Assembly (NCBI GenBank): GCA_040437565.1
Contig: JBDOQK010000010.1
Location: 575,316 to 639,315 of the forward strand
Origin: Albugo candida
Taxonomy: Eukaryota > Oomycota > Peronosporomycetes > Albuginales
DNA length: 64,000 nt
Direction of reading: 5' to 3'
Of the stretch, positions 34,300 through 45,767 are shown piece after piece. Every line of letters starts with the position of its first letter. Positions within the stretch are counted from its first letter, which is position 1. The position numbers and the translations under genes are program-made. The notes beneath the pieces were generated by a model. It was given only the letters and a program-made list of their open reading frames with translations, was not told where the DNA came from and did no database searches.

Positions 34300-35400
34300 A
34301 GAGTAAAAATGCAATAATAAATACAAGCGGAAAACATATTCTGCCCAGAGTAGGTTGAACTTGGAAACTCACAATTAAAACGATTTCGCTCTGTGGGCTT
34401 CATCTTTTGCAAAGTGAATATGCGGCCTACTTGATATCCCGTGACTTGAATATCTGATTCAGTCTTCGCGATCGTTGTGTCATCTTTCGAAGTAACATAT
34501 TGAACTGGAACTCTTTTTTGCGGTAGAAGACAACGTCGTGAATCCATACAAACATGTCTCCTGTTTCCAAACTGTGGTTCACATGGTAGGATTGAGAACG
34601 ACCTCGTTAAAGTAAATATACCACCGCACTCTTGATATGCAATCCCGTGAGTGTGGTCACTTAGTGATGTGATGATTTTACATTCAATAAGTGCCTTGGG
34701 CCAAAACGATCTCGTTTCAAGCCTTCTAAGTGCAGCAGCGCGTCGTAATGAGAGATCAGCGGTTTGTGATCAACTTTGACGAGCAGGCTTTATCATTCAC
34801 CAGTCGCAATGAATTTTCTTCCTTATCGTCCAGAAAGTCACTCCACGGCTTCATAATATCGATTCTACTACTGGCACATCGAGGATCTTCGACGGTGACA
34901 TCCTTTTCTTTCAGTCATATATACCACCCTAGCCATCGCACGGACAGCATATGTTTGCGACTCCAATGATTTCAGCCGAGTTCATATCCACAAAAAACAC
35001 ATCAAGAATAAGTTCACTCTTGTGTGCGTTTCCAGGTACGATGGTTCTTTTGGATGCCACAGGCTGTTGTATTCGACATAGGAACGTTCTGCTGTTCACC
35101 CCTCAGTAGTTTTAGGCAGAATTTACTTGGATTACGGTACTTATGATGCTGTCTAGCTTGTTGCACAATTACTTCCACCAGCAACATAGCGATTTCCAAG
35201 AACCCCCATCGCCACCTAGCTTTCTGATCATACACTATCATTTGATTCGCATTTAAGTATGAATTGTCCACGATCCATCACATCAAAATAGTCGCAATAT
35301 TCGACTCAAAGACCGATGGTGACTGCCACAACAGGTTGCGTTGCGACACACTTTATTTGTAGTTGGGCACCCGGATCGCCTAGTGCCATCACATCAACCT
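34300..35400 (-). pseudogene. Purple acid phosphatase-like pseudogene (copy 3)
   Basis: Minus-strand remnants parallel copy 2 (28140-28960). There is a C-terminal strand (TESDIQVTGYQVGRIFTLQ near 34400-34460), the accgcactcttgatatgcaa stretch before a decayed GHxH block (34622-34690), a SHYN equivalent near 34740-34790, the VDMNSA equivalent (34975-35020) and a decayed motif I (gatcgcctagtgccatcac near 35372). More of the gene survives here than in copy 2, but frames are interrupted many times. Confidence 0.7.
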
Positions 35401-37782
35401 TTGATCAAAGGTCGACTCGGTCTCAGCCAAATAGCTTCAAGCGACCAGTGATATAATTTACAGATACCTGCCACGTGTCTGATTCTTGTCAACATTATAT
35501 TGCGAGCTGAAACAGCGACTTTGATAAAACATAAGTGCTTGAAACATGCTCGGCCTTTACAGAAGCCTAATCGCAAAGTTTCCTTCGAGCATCAGCTGAA
35601 ATGTTCGCGAAATATGCACATGCGTTCATTCTTGTCAGACAAACCGGTGCTAAAGGAGTGAGCGTTTTGTGTATATAACTAGTAGTAACTCAGAGCTTTA
35701 TGAATCCATACTCCTCATGAAATAGAAGCGTCTACTTCATGTATTCGTCGAATCAAAGCATGCAGTACTTATTTCTGATTACTTTGAGACTGGTGAAAGT
35801 CGATCAGCATCTGTGGCACATCTTGTTTCACAGTCCACCATTGAACATGTAAAGCATCGTGTAAGACGCCTAAGTAGCCATATGAAACAACACAGCTTGC
35901 AGCAGACGGGACGGGGAGTGGTTGCTGGCAGCTGAGTTGTGGGGCAAACTCAGATAGTTAAGATAGTTCCTGCTGAATGAGGTTGCGATCATACTAGAAT
36001 TCCACGTTTCCGCTGTGCGAGCTTTAATAAATCGCCAAATGTTTACGGTTTAAGCTGGTGAACTGAATTTGGTAGTCCCTTCGTATCTGAAGATGAAATG
36101 CTCCCTCCGTCTGTGCTTGATCACCTCCATCACCTCGGTCACTTCAAAAGAAGCGAGCTGAAATGCGGGGTCGCTCATTTGGTTCGAGGGTAGTTCAAAT
36201 AGAATCGGAGACATTTAATTTGGGCACGTGGATCTGCTGTGTCGATCCTTAAGCTCATGAGATAACTAATGTCACTGGGTCACATATTCTGTAACTTACT
36301 ACCTATGCCTTATAAAGGCAAGGACATCTGTGCATGTTATTCTCGATGAGCAGGTGAAAAGAAAGCCAGATGCAATTGAAAGCTAGAATCTGTACACATG
36401 GACTCGGTGTCTCCACGCAGGCAAACTAAATCATAATACTCATGGACGTATGATCTGAGCGGGTTCTTTACAAATACACGAATTGCTTGTGTCGAAGCAG
36501 TCATCATTTTCTAATGTTTATTCTTTCAGTTCTATTGGTGTCTCATGTCACTTCTCACAACACCAAGAGATGATGACAACACCCTCGCAAACTATCTTTT
36601 AGATCGCAAACTATCTTGTTACGTAAGCGACAAAAATGATGAAATGGACGTGGTATCATTATGGATATGCATTTTTATGGTTAGCGCTCGTCTCTCCTTC
36701 CGTGTATTTTCATCGATATGCTTAACATCTTATTCAGTGAGCTTTTTCTCCTCAAGAGCTGAGCAAACATGCTGCCAAATATTCTGAGAGGCTACTCAGC
36801 GATGCCCCAAGCAATTAGCCTTTCGTTGTAGTCCTAGCTAGCACAGTCGGCTCAATCATTGCTCACGTATTCCACGTTGACTACTGGTTAGTTTTACAAA
36901 CGTGAGGCTTAATTTCAAAATCTCGTAAACTTGTCACTTCCAGACGCATGCGCATTGGCGTATACCAAAGCACTCGTCCAATCTTTGTAAGAATAGGTGT
37001 ACAATATCCTATTGGCCTCATTACTTGTACTTGTACGTCTCAAGTAGTACTAAAAAAAGCTATACTTTAAGCTTGTTGAATAGTTTCGCAATGATTTCCT
37101 GCAGTTTACTATCACAATGATGGCACAAGAATCTCATTCGGTAAGCGGACATCATCCGACTTTCTTCCACCTGAAACGCAAAATAAGGGAGTCTTCTTTC
37201 ATCAGTAAAAGGCTTCCAATGTCAACTTTGGTATTGAGCATTCTTACGAGTTCCTTACCACATGAATTGTAGATAAAAGAATCTGTTTGCCGTTCGATTG
37301 CACTTGACAATCTAGACCTCACTAAGATCATGTCAAGCAACTTGATTCATATCGTTCCGATTGACTCTAAAAAAACACCTTGGTGAATATTCTTAGCCCG
37401 TTCGAGTAGAATGTACTCGTTCCCAACCTCACACAGGGGACATGTAGACATGGCTCTCGACTAATCTGAACGTGTAGCTGATCTTTGTCTTCGAAGAACG
37501 CAAAAACGCAAAATCGTCTAGAAAACGTGGAACTACATGGTGCTCAATCCTCGAGACTGTATTTCTATGCTTTGGTCGCTCACAGAGTTAAACCAGGAAG
37601 CAGGCGAATGAGTGAGGGATGCAGCATCAGTACGTGAGGTTGGGCCTTCACATGTTTCTTACTTGGCACGAGAAAATACTTGAGCTAAATCCAGTGTTAT
37701 GCGCATTATGAAATCGAAAAACATGACAAAATGTGAGCGACAATCAAAACAGTGTATTCAAGATAGCCGTTAGAGTAAGCAA
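35401..37782. other. Non-coding stretch, nothing assigned
   Basis: About 2.4 kb with no frame I can attach to a family. A short minus-strand frame near 37150-37340 has a vaguely retroelement-like composition but no diagnostic motif. This region separates the PAP2-type duplications from PAP3. Confidence 0.4.
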
Positions 37783-39006
37783 TCAGTTGACGGGAAGTAG
37801 CTGCGAAGACTTTGCCGCAGGAATACTAAAGCTGTAGGCAACTTCAAATCCCGTTATCTTATTTTCTGCCTTGCTGCTGCCGATTATCGAATCCTCTTTC
37901 ACAACAACATATTGGACTAGGACATTCGTCTTGTTGAATGACAATGCTGTGAATCCATAATTGGCCACTTCTGGTTTCCAAACGGTATTCCCTACCACAG
38001 GGTCGTACACAATTTCGCTCGGTCGCCCCCCTCCATTTCCAGATGTGATGAACGAAATACCGGCGTGAGCTTGTAGAGCCATTCCATGAGTGTGGCCACT
38101 CGCCGATAAAGTAACACCACAATCATTCAGTACCTTGATCCAACGATCTCGCTTCTCATTTGTCAAGTGCAGTAACACGTTATAATGTGAGAGCAGCACT
38201 TTGTGGTCAGCTTTGGAGGAGCAAGCTTTCTCCTCGATCATTTTTATTGATTCATTCTCCCAAGCATTCAAGACGCCACTACACGCCTTCACAATGTCGG
38301 TTCTGCCATCAGCACATCTTTTTTCATCCATTATAGTGACAGCTTCACATCCATTCGTGTTTGCCTGTCCATAGCACTGGCAACATATATTCGAGACACC
38401 ATTGACTCGAGCAGAATTCATATCCACAAAAAATACGTCAACAACGATATCATTCCTTGTAAACGTTCTCATATAAAAGGGTTGCTTCGGATACCACAGC
38501 TTGTTGTACTTGGCGTAGGTTTGTTGACCTAGGACATGTTGATTGAGCGCATCGATAACATCATCTGGACGTTCACACGCTACTCTAGTTGGATTGAGGG
38601 TACTGATGTTGACGTCATTCTTAATGCACAGATGTCCCCCACCACCATACCCATGATTTCCAAACAAGCCCGACCAAAAGATATCTTTCTGATGTAATTC
38701 TGGGTACACATCCTCAAAGCTCAATTTCATTCGAGTTTTAACATTCGTTGGAATGACCCCATTCCAGTACAAACTATCTCCAAGATCAAACACATCGGAA
38801 TAACAGTTGTATGTCTCGATCCACATGCCCATGATAGTCGCCACTGCAGCTTGTGTTCCGACATTATTCGTGTCGAGCGGAGCGCCCCAATCGCCCAGCG
38901 CCATCACATTGAACTGACCACAGGTCGAATCGTGTTCAGCCGCGCTTGTTCCCGAAGCCAAATTGCCCAATGTGACGAGAGACAGGATTGTCGGGCACTT
39001 GACCAT
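37783..39006 (-). CDS. Secreted purple acid phosphatase-like metallophosphatase (PAP3)
   Basis: 407 residues with a good signal peptide (about 1-22, cleavage likely after GTSA). Blocks are GDWG (38-41), GDSLY (76-80), GNHG (116-119), LSHYN and GHTH. The residue after GNH is usually Asp/Glu in this family and is Gly here. The metal-binding Asn and His of that block are kept, so activity is still plausible. The ICCQC cluster and the GNGGG loop are present. It is a diverged relative of PAP1/PAP2 and the apparent parent type of pseudogene copies 2 and 3, whose C-terminal strand text resembles it. The upstream region lacks the long conserved block of PAP1/PAP2, though GCTCACAATCGAATTTCAAA near 39020-39040 on minus is similar. 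Confidence 0.9.
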   Translation of the reverse strand: MVKCPTILSLVTLGNLASGTSAAEHDSTCGQFNVMALGDWGAPLDTNNVGTQAAVATIMGMWIETYNCYSDVFDLGDSLYWNGVIPTNVKTRMKLSFEDVYPELHQKDIFWSGLFGNHGYGGGGHLCIKNDVNISTLNPTRVACERPDDVIDALNQHVLGQQTYAKYNKLWYPKQPFYMRTFTRNDIVVDVFFVDMNSARVNGVSNICCQCYGQANTNGCEAVTIMDEKRCADGRTDIVKACSGVLNAWENESIKMIEEKACSSKADHKVLLSHYNVLLHLTNEKRDRWIKVLNDCGVTLSASGHTHGMALQAHAGISFITSGNGGGRPSEIVYDPVVGNTVWKPEVANYGFTALSFNKTNVLVQYVVVKEDSIIGSSKAENKITGFEVAYSFSIPAAKSSQLLPVN

Positions 39007-39272
39007 AGTTGCGAAGACTGTTTGAAATTCGATTGTGAGCCTTCAACGAAGCACCTTAGTGGGAATGTCGACCAGATTTGTACCCAGGCATTACTCTTGC
39101 CTAACCGCAAAGTGTTTTAGCTGACGTAAGCGCATCAGATCCCTCCATGAGCCTTAGATCGGAATTGTCGCAGCATCGAATCGAGTGATTGGATAATATT
39201 GGGGTTGATCGATATATTTAGGAGCTTTTCTTCGAATCAAAAAGCTGTATCATCTCAACTCAGTGAATTTTA

Positions 39273-39372
39273 CAGATGACAGGGACCGTTATGCTTAAAG
39301 CAGATGACAGTGACCTATATAATTAAAGCAGCTGACAGTGAATTTTATACTTAAAGCAGATGACAGTCATTT
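39273..39372. repeat. 28-bp tandem repeat, about 3.6 copies
   Basis: Units start cag(a/c)tgacag and end (c/a)ttaaag at 39273, 39301, 39329 and 39357 (partial). All full units are 28 bp, with a few substitutions between them. Confidence 0.85.
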
Positions 39373-39743
39373 GTGGGGAACCAATCGATTAAGAGATGAG
39401 GTTGTTAGTCGATACTCTGATTGTTTACTTGTTGTAAATACGCGTCATCAACCCACTCGTTACAAATTGACAAAAGAATATGACACTTGTTAGGGTTACT
39501 TTCACAGGATAATGTAGATGAGCTTCAAAGAATATCGAGAATTGCTAAATTATGCTCAAATTGGACGCACAATCAGCTCCTTCAATAGCTAAGGTGCGCG
39601 GTGGGACAGTGCTCCTATACATAACATTTTGTCGTGCTTCAGATCCTTACGTTCATCGGGTGTGGTACTAAAGAGGCATACTGAAAATCAAGGATTTCAA
39701 TCGAATGGCAAGGACGCAATCGCACTCATTTATATCGATTTGT

Positions 39744-39913
39744 GTTAATGTAGTCCACTCTAAACAACAACTGTAAAANNNNNNNNNNNNNNNNNNNNNN
39801 NNNNNNNNNNNNNNNNNNNNNNNNNNNNNNNNNNNNNNNNNNNNNNNNNNNNNNNNNNNNNNNNNNNNNNNNNNNNNNGTTAATGTAGTCCACTCTAAAC
39901 AACAACTGTAAAA
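39744..39913. repeat. Gap (39779-39878) with identical 35-bp flanks
   Basis: Positions 39744-39778 repeat at 39879-39913. Short unmerged contig overlap. Confidence 0.85.
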
Positions 39914-40092
39914 GCATGTTAATGAACTCATGTCCGGGTGACGTGGCTATGAGATGATGACACATCTCATTTAAGAGGTAGACATGGACTCTGCATGCAT
40001 GTAGAAAACGTGGAGGCGCAGATCGCGTTTAAAGCACTACACATACCTCCAAAGTATACACACTCGTTGATGTAAGCTTCCTTACTCATTTC

Positions 40093-41421
40093 ATGGGCAC
40101 ATTCAAAAATCGAACGATTGCGGTGACTCTCATTATTGTCGCTTCAATCGCGATTTTCGTCACCGTGACAATACTCTCCAGTAAACGGGAAAGCGTCAGT
40201 TTGGAAGAACACGCGGAAGGTGAAGACCACGAGGAGGAGGAGGAAGGGGAAGAATCAACCGGATTGCACGCGTTGGGGATCAGTCACTGGGGAGCATATC
40301 TGAAAATCGCACGTGATGGAGAAACTGAAGTCGCAAATGGAAAAATGCAAATGAGTGTGGCCCATTTATTATCGTTATCAGCGGCAAAGCTTCAGCCTCA
40401 AGTAATTCTCAATCATGGCGGGAATTTCTATAGAAATGGAGTTAAAACATCCGACAGAGATCATCGATTCCAACAATCGTTCGAAGAGGTGTATTATCAA
40501 AGTGCTGTAGTCAACATTCCATGGTTTAGCGTCGTAGGAAAACCAGATTATGGCGGAGGATGGTACATTTGTGGAGTCGATGTGGCTGTATCTCATCCTT
40601 GCAAATCCGTAAATGAAGTGGTACAAGCACTCAACGCTAAATTCTTTCTACAAAAAAGCTACAAAAGTCCACAAAATGACCGATGGATCCTTCCAGATCG
40701 ATTCTACAAGCAAAGACTCAAGGACGAGCACAGCGGAGTGACAGTCGATATTTACAATATCGAAAATACAGCAGCGGACTCTAGCGAAGCGAATGATATC
40801 TGCTGTCAGTGCGGTGCGTATTCAAAAGGAGAGCCACAGCAATGCTCGGGTGTTTCTCGTGGCGATAAGCTTTGCTTTGGTGGACACACAGATATGTATG
40901 ATGCATGCATGGATCAATTCAGAGAATGGACTAAAGACACGTACAATCGTTTTGTGAAGGAATCGGAGGGATCCGACGCCACGTGGAGAATTGTCAACAC
41001 GCACGACTCCTTTTACGGCAAAATGAGCGAAGAAAACACGAATGCTTGGCTGGATGCGATCAAAAAGGCTAAAATTCAGTTGGTTTTGGATGGAAGCACA
41101 CCGTCTGAGAAACACGATTTTGGATCGTTTAATTGTCATTTTATCACCAACGGAGGCGGCGGAGGTGTGAAAACATCACCAAGTAAAAGTCTTTCTGGGC
41201 ATGCGATCAAAGCTGGCATTCAAACAATCTGGGAATCTCCTGATCGACCGTACGGAATATATGAGCTGTCCTTTGGAAAAGAATCCCTCCACGTCAATTT
41301 CGTCACATTCAATTCCGACTGGCAATTCGAAAGCGCGGTGGTGTTTGGAAGTAGCAAAAGCGCGCATTGCTGGGAAATTCCACACGATGGATCGAGAGGA
41401 GAGCCCTGTGGCGCTGACTGA
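40093..41421 (+). CDS. Membrane-anchored pseudophosphatase of the purple acid phosphatase family (PAP4)
   Basis: 442 residues: a short cytoplasmic start, one transmembrane segment (about 9-29), an acidic Glu-rich stalk (36-55) and a PAP-fold domain aligning end to end with the protein at 53134. The catalytic blocks are eroded: SHWG for GDWG (Asp to His, residue 65), GGNFY for GDNFY (Asp to Gly, 110), GKPD for GNHD (Asn-His to Lys-Pro, 150-151), and GSTP for GHTH (both His lost, 335 and 337). Only the NTH histidine (304) remains. Structural parts are kept (ICCQC at 236-240, DYGGG, NGGGGG loop). A long uninterrupted frame with targeted loss of metal ligands indicates a selected non-catalytic protein, perhaps a ligand binder or regulator. 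The role is inference. Confidence 0.85.
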   Translation: MGTFKNRTIAVTLIIVASIAIFVTVTILSSKRESVSLEEHAEGEDHEEEEEGEESTGLHALGISHWGAYLKIARDGETEVANGKMQMSVAHLLSLSAAKLQPQVILNHGGNFYRNGVKTSDRDHRFQQSFEEVYYQSAVVNIPWFSVVGKPDYGGGWYICGVDVAVSHPCKSVNEVVQALNAKFFLQKSYKSPQNDRWILPDRFYKQRLKDEHSGVTVDIYNIENTAADSSEANDICCQCGAYSKGEPQQCSGVSRGDKLCFGGHTDMYDACMDQFREWTKDTYNRFVKESEGSDATWRIVNTHDSFYGKMSEENTNAWLDAIKKAKIQLVLDGSTPSEKHDFGSFNCHFITNGGGGGVKTSPSKSLSGHAIKAGIQTIWESPDRPYGIYELSFGKESLHVNFVTFNSDWQFESAVVFGSSKSAHCWEIPHDGSRGEPCGAD

Positions 41422-41549
41422 TGTGTGAATTGTGTGCTAGCGGTAATATATTTTCTCATTTATGCGTCGCCGATTTTTTTTCCATGTGCCACGCGTTCGA
41501 CCTAAAGACAAAACATGCGATTTCAAAAGCAATTTGGCTCATTTTTCGC

Positions 41550-44500
41550 CTAATGGAATTTGTACTGAATCTTCTTATGCACCTGAACCAAAAACTCGAC
41601 ATACGAAATATCATTTCGTGTCCGATCTTCGACCAAAGCGCTCATAAACCGATTCAAACGCCAGTCATTCTTCGTGAGGATCTCCAGAGGCTGTGACATT
41701 GGCGTTGTGGAATTCAAATACTCCACAATATCGCAAACTCGGCCTCGNNNNNNNNNNNNNNNNNNNNNNNNNNNNNNNNNNNNNNNNNNNNNNNNNNNNN
41801 NNNNNNNNNNNNNNNNNNNNNNNNNNNNNNNNNNNNNNNNNNNNNNNTCATTTCGTGTCCGATCTTCGACCAAAGCGCTCATAAACCGATTCAAACGCCA
41901 GTCATTCTTCGTGAGGATCTCCAGAGGCTGTGACATTGGCGTTGTGGAATTCAAATACTCCACAATATCGCAAACTCGGCCTCGGAAGCTCTCATCACTG
42001 CTGCTTTGCGTATCGAATAAACAGAGAGTTTTCTCGGCCGTGTCGACCTGATCGGTGCCGAATAAAGCGGTGAGTACCTCGCCATTGACGCGAGGACCAA
42101 TGTACAGGTAGCAGCACATGGCGGAATGCAGTAGGAACATTCCATCTTCTTCCAATTTCTCTGCAGTCGGCGGTAGTTGTAATGGAAGTATGAATTTCCC
42201 ATCTTCGTCAAAGCTTCCACATTCTTCGGTCATATCGTGAAGACGATATAATTTCGGGTACACTGCTGAAACAGACCATTCGACCGGTAGTGTGTTCAAA
42301 AGCCCCAACATCATCACTCGATCATCCGCTCGAACGTCGACAAAGCCTCGAGAAGCGCCTCCACTCACATTCGGTCGAAGTGCCAAACTCTTGAGCGTCG
42401 ATAATGTGTACAACGGAAGCAATTTAAGCGATTCCGGAAGGATCAATTGACCAGCCAAAGACGACGATGCACAATGTTTTCGGTAGTTGTAAAGCACATT
42501 CACACAGTCTTCGATCAGTTGATTTTTAATCCCATCCAACGACCGCATTTGTGACTTGTCTACGATCTGCTTGGCGGCAGTTCGCTGCCACACAGAGCAC
42601 GTGGCATCCAAATCGGCAAAGCGGAACACATTCGAAAGCAAATTATCAATCGGTAGCGCCAAATTGTGCACACGAACACATCGAATTCCATCACTTCGTG
42701 TGAATAAAAGGGCGACTTGGAGGTACGCATCCGTTCCATCCGAAAGCGTCTCATCATGTGCCAACGTCACGCAAATAGAGCGATCTTGATCGATGATGGA
42801 AAACTCCATCTCATCCACACCCGTTCCATCGTTACTGCTGGACGTAAATGCTGCTAAACCGCTTCCAATCATTCCACTACGATTTTGCGGCACGTAAAAC
42901 GACCCAAACGAACGGTCCACACGAAGCCCCGCGCTGCATCGAACCTTTAAAACAGCCTCATACCCACAATCTCGCGATACAATTCGCAGAAGCGATTGCC
43001 GTAAATGATGCTGATTGTTGCCGGCTTCCTTCTCAAACTGCGGAAGATGGTACACCCGACCGCCAGTCACTTCACAGACGCGACCGATATCGGCGAGTGA
43101 TGCAAATGGAGTCGCTACGGAGAACACATCCAACGAAATATGACTTTCAGCACACTTTATAGCCAATTGATTGTATGGGGAATTCTCTTCCGGAGTGTAC
43201 ATTTCCACTTCTTTCGTCGTTCCATACACATTCGTATTTTCTTCGCGTCGAATTCGACCGACACCCAAATGAGGCGCACTTGCCTGAAGGAGAATCACAC
43301 GTCCACCAGCGACCGATAACGCTTCCACAACGCTCCATAATGCTGCACCTGCGACCGATTGGTTGCTGGGAGTGTTTTGATGCGTCTTGATGATAATATC
43401 TGCCAGCATTCCAATCCGCTCGATCGCCTGGGGATCTTCCATCGACACCAACCAGCTCTCCGGAGGCAAAGGTGCAGGCGGATCGTCCAAATCCGAGCAG
43501 ACGGCAAGTGATATCGAAGATTTCTGATCCATTCGGTAGTAATGGACTGTCGAGTCGAATGTCACAATGCCGACCTTTTTCCGTTTGTTCTGAGCCAACG
43601 AAGGAAGAATGTATTTGATCGCATCCAATGCCGCAGATAGAAGCGAAGCCTGGAAGGAGAAAACGGATACATCCAAAACAAACACGAAAATCGGTTCCTG
43701 GGGAGCTCGGACAGTGTACGCGGCCGGAACGATGTAATCCACAGACCCTTTCGACAACTCTGCTCGCTCCTGAATGTCACGACGCTTTCCGTATTGATCC
43801 ACACTGCAGTAATACTCACGTGGCGTCTCATTCTGAAGCATGCAAATATTACATACAAATTTCCGTCCGGCTTGGACAAATTTCGTGTAGCAATTCACAT
43901 ACGCGCGACATCGCGAGCATCGTAATGGTCCCGTGGGACCAAAATCGATCAGTGGAATTGGCAGTTCGTCTTCTTTGAGCTCTGCTAGCGGTGTGATGAC
44001 AGCTGCGAATGGGATTCCACATTGTTTCAAGAGTTCTTTCGAAGCAGGAACGTGATTGAGTGTCGGACGAATAAAGCGAGGATTGCAGCAGCCTTCATCG
44101 AGACAGACGTAGTCGCTGGACGCGGGAGGTGGCATCGTCACAGTATGGCCGGATGCCACATACTGAATGCGTTCCGGGGAGACAATCGGTCGAGGAATTT
44201 GAGACGGATCAATACGTTGTTTCTGCTGAGGAGCGTACCCGCCAGCAGGCGGAATCGATGCATTATTTCCACTTGGAAATGAATTGGGAGCGGTAGTAGG
44301 ATTGCCATATCCTTGCTGATACTGCATGGCATTCGGTCCATTTCCGTGCATAGTGGGAGGCATTCCCGGTGGCATCGAATATTGTGGTGGTGGATGGGTT
44401 CCTGGTGGACCGTACATTTGATTTGAAGCAGCAGTGATTCCAGGCGATTGTCCCATTGGCGGCATTGATGGAGTATTTGGCATATTCGGAGGCATTGGAT

Positions 44501-45184
44501 TGTTGTTGGGCGGAGGATTCGCCATTGGAGGTCCACCAAAAAGCCCACGATTCGGCATTCCTCTTTGTGCCGCTACTGGAGCGCCCAAACTCGATGGACC
44601 ACTCATTCTTTGGGGGAGAGGAACTTGAGTCTGCTCTCTATTTTCAACTCGTTGAGGTGGTATCATTGTCTGCGAACTCGATCGCTGCATTGGCGGGGCA
44701 CCATACCCTCCGATGGATCGTGGGGGTCCCGGAGGACCTTGTTGGAAATTTGATGGCCCGCCCCCATGACTCATGGGTCCCTGGGGGGCATTTCCCCGCA
44801 TAGGACCACGAAATGCGTGATGAGACCCGGCTTGATCGAATGGCTGGGTGTTGAAACCCCCATGTGCCCCATTTTGTGGCTGTTGTGCGCTCACAGAAGA
44901 TGGATAAGCCTGTGAGGGATGAGAGCCTCGAGGGGGAGGCTGTTGATTTTGAGGAATGGAGGGACCTCCAGGCGGAAAACGCGGTTGAGGAGGAATACCT
45001 GNNNNNNNNNNNNNNNNNNNNNNNNNNNNNNNNNNNNNNNNNNNNNNNNNNNNNNNNNNNNNNNNNNNNNNNNNNNNNNNNNNNNNNNNNNNNNNNNNNN
45101 NTAGCACACCTTGCGGGTTACAACTGCGGTGGTATTTGCAACAGCATTGCGTTGTTGTGGAGAAGCTTCTGAGAGAAAACTCAT
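41550..45184 (-). CDS. SEC24: SEC24, COPII coat cargo-binding subunit
   Basis: A long minus-strand frame whose two gaps explain its odd ends. The protein has a Pro/Gly/Gln/Asn/Met-rich N-terminal region (about 300 residues), a zinc finger (CSRC...CNIC with intervening AYVNCYTKF), the trunk (EPIFVFVLDVSV), a beta-sandwich/helical part, and a gelsolin-like C-terminal region (LHSAMCCYLYIGPRV). It recruits cargo into COPII vesicles at the ER with SEC23. The likely start is MSFLSEASPQQRNAV at 45184, right of the gap at 45002-45101; a small intron may lie in that gap. A second gap (41748-41847) is flanked by identical 137-bp copies. Because 137+100 is a multiple of three the frame stays open, and the C-terminal WRLNRFMSALVEDRTRN text appears twice artificially. 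Confidence 0.95.
41611..41984. repeat. Gap (41748-41847) with identical 137-bp flanks, inside SEC24
   Basis: 41611-41747 equals 41848-41984. Unmerged overlap that makes about 45 SEC24 residues appear twice. Confidence 0.95.
45002..45101. other. Assembly gap (100 N) in the 5' part of SEC24
   Basis: No repeated flanks. Real coding sequence of unknown length, and possibly an intron, is missing here. Confidence 0.9.
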
Positions 45185-45767
45185 AAAGATGGTGCGGAAA
45201 TGACGCATGTACGCATGCGTACGGATGTTTGCTGGAAAGAGCTTTAGACCATGTATTGTGTTAACAGCGACATACTCTATGCTCGAGATATAATGCACTG
45301 TCATTTGTCTGCTCTACCGACACTTTGTATAGCTCAAAGACGCCTTTGTACTTGCACGCTACTCGCTTCCATCCTGTCTTTTACATCGTCTTTGTACCTG
45401 CTTCAGCCCGCCGACAGCCAGCAGCTATATAGCAGTAATGAAAGGATATCACGTAATCAAGGTTCCCATTTACGGTAATGTCCCTAATGATATCTTTGAG
45501 TGGCTAAAATCCATCATTAGTATGAACTGAATACTTTCCGAATACTTGTATCGATTTTGACGAATTCCCAAAGCATTTGTTCTATTCATTACTCGCATAC
45601 TTTTTCGTGGCGTGCACGCAAGGCCGCGCTTTTACTCCGTTTACACTTTACTGCATACAAAATCAAAGTGCAGCGGCGATGTTGCACCACAGCTTTTAAT
45701 GACTCATTTCACATTTTCTCCTTTTTGAAGCGCTTCTTCCTTCCATTCACATCCTCTTCAAACCCTC
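45185..45767. other. Intergenic region between divergent SEC24 and a membrane-protein gene
   Basis: About 580 bp serving as promoter for both directions. No coding frame is supported, although a short upstream exon for the gene at 45768 cannot be excluded. Confidence 0.5.

Larger units (their letters stand above)
39007..40092. other. Intergenic region between divergent phosphatase genes
   Basis: Separates PAP3 (minus) from the pseudophosphatase (plus), so it must hold both promoters. It contains a 28-bp tandem repeat (39273-39372) and a gap (39779-39878) with 35-bp repeated flanks. Confidence 0.6.

Noticed and set aside
36150-36220. tRNA-like B-box (ggttcga) near 36181
   Set aside because: No A-box at suitable distance and no acceptor-stem pairing seen. 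No tRNA or rRNA gene could be supported anywhere in the window.
41611-41984. Duplicated C-terminal motif in SEC24
   Set aside because: Same reason: identical flanks of a 100-N gap.
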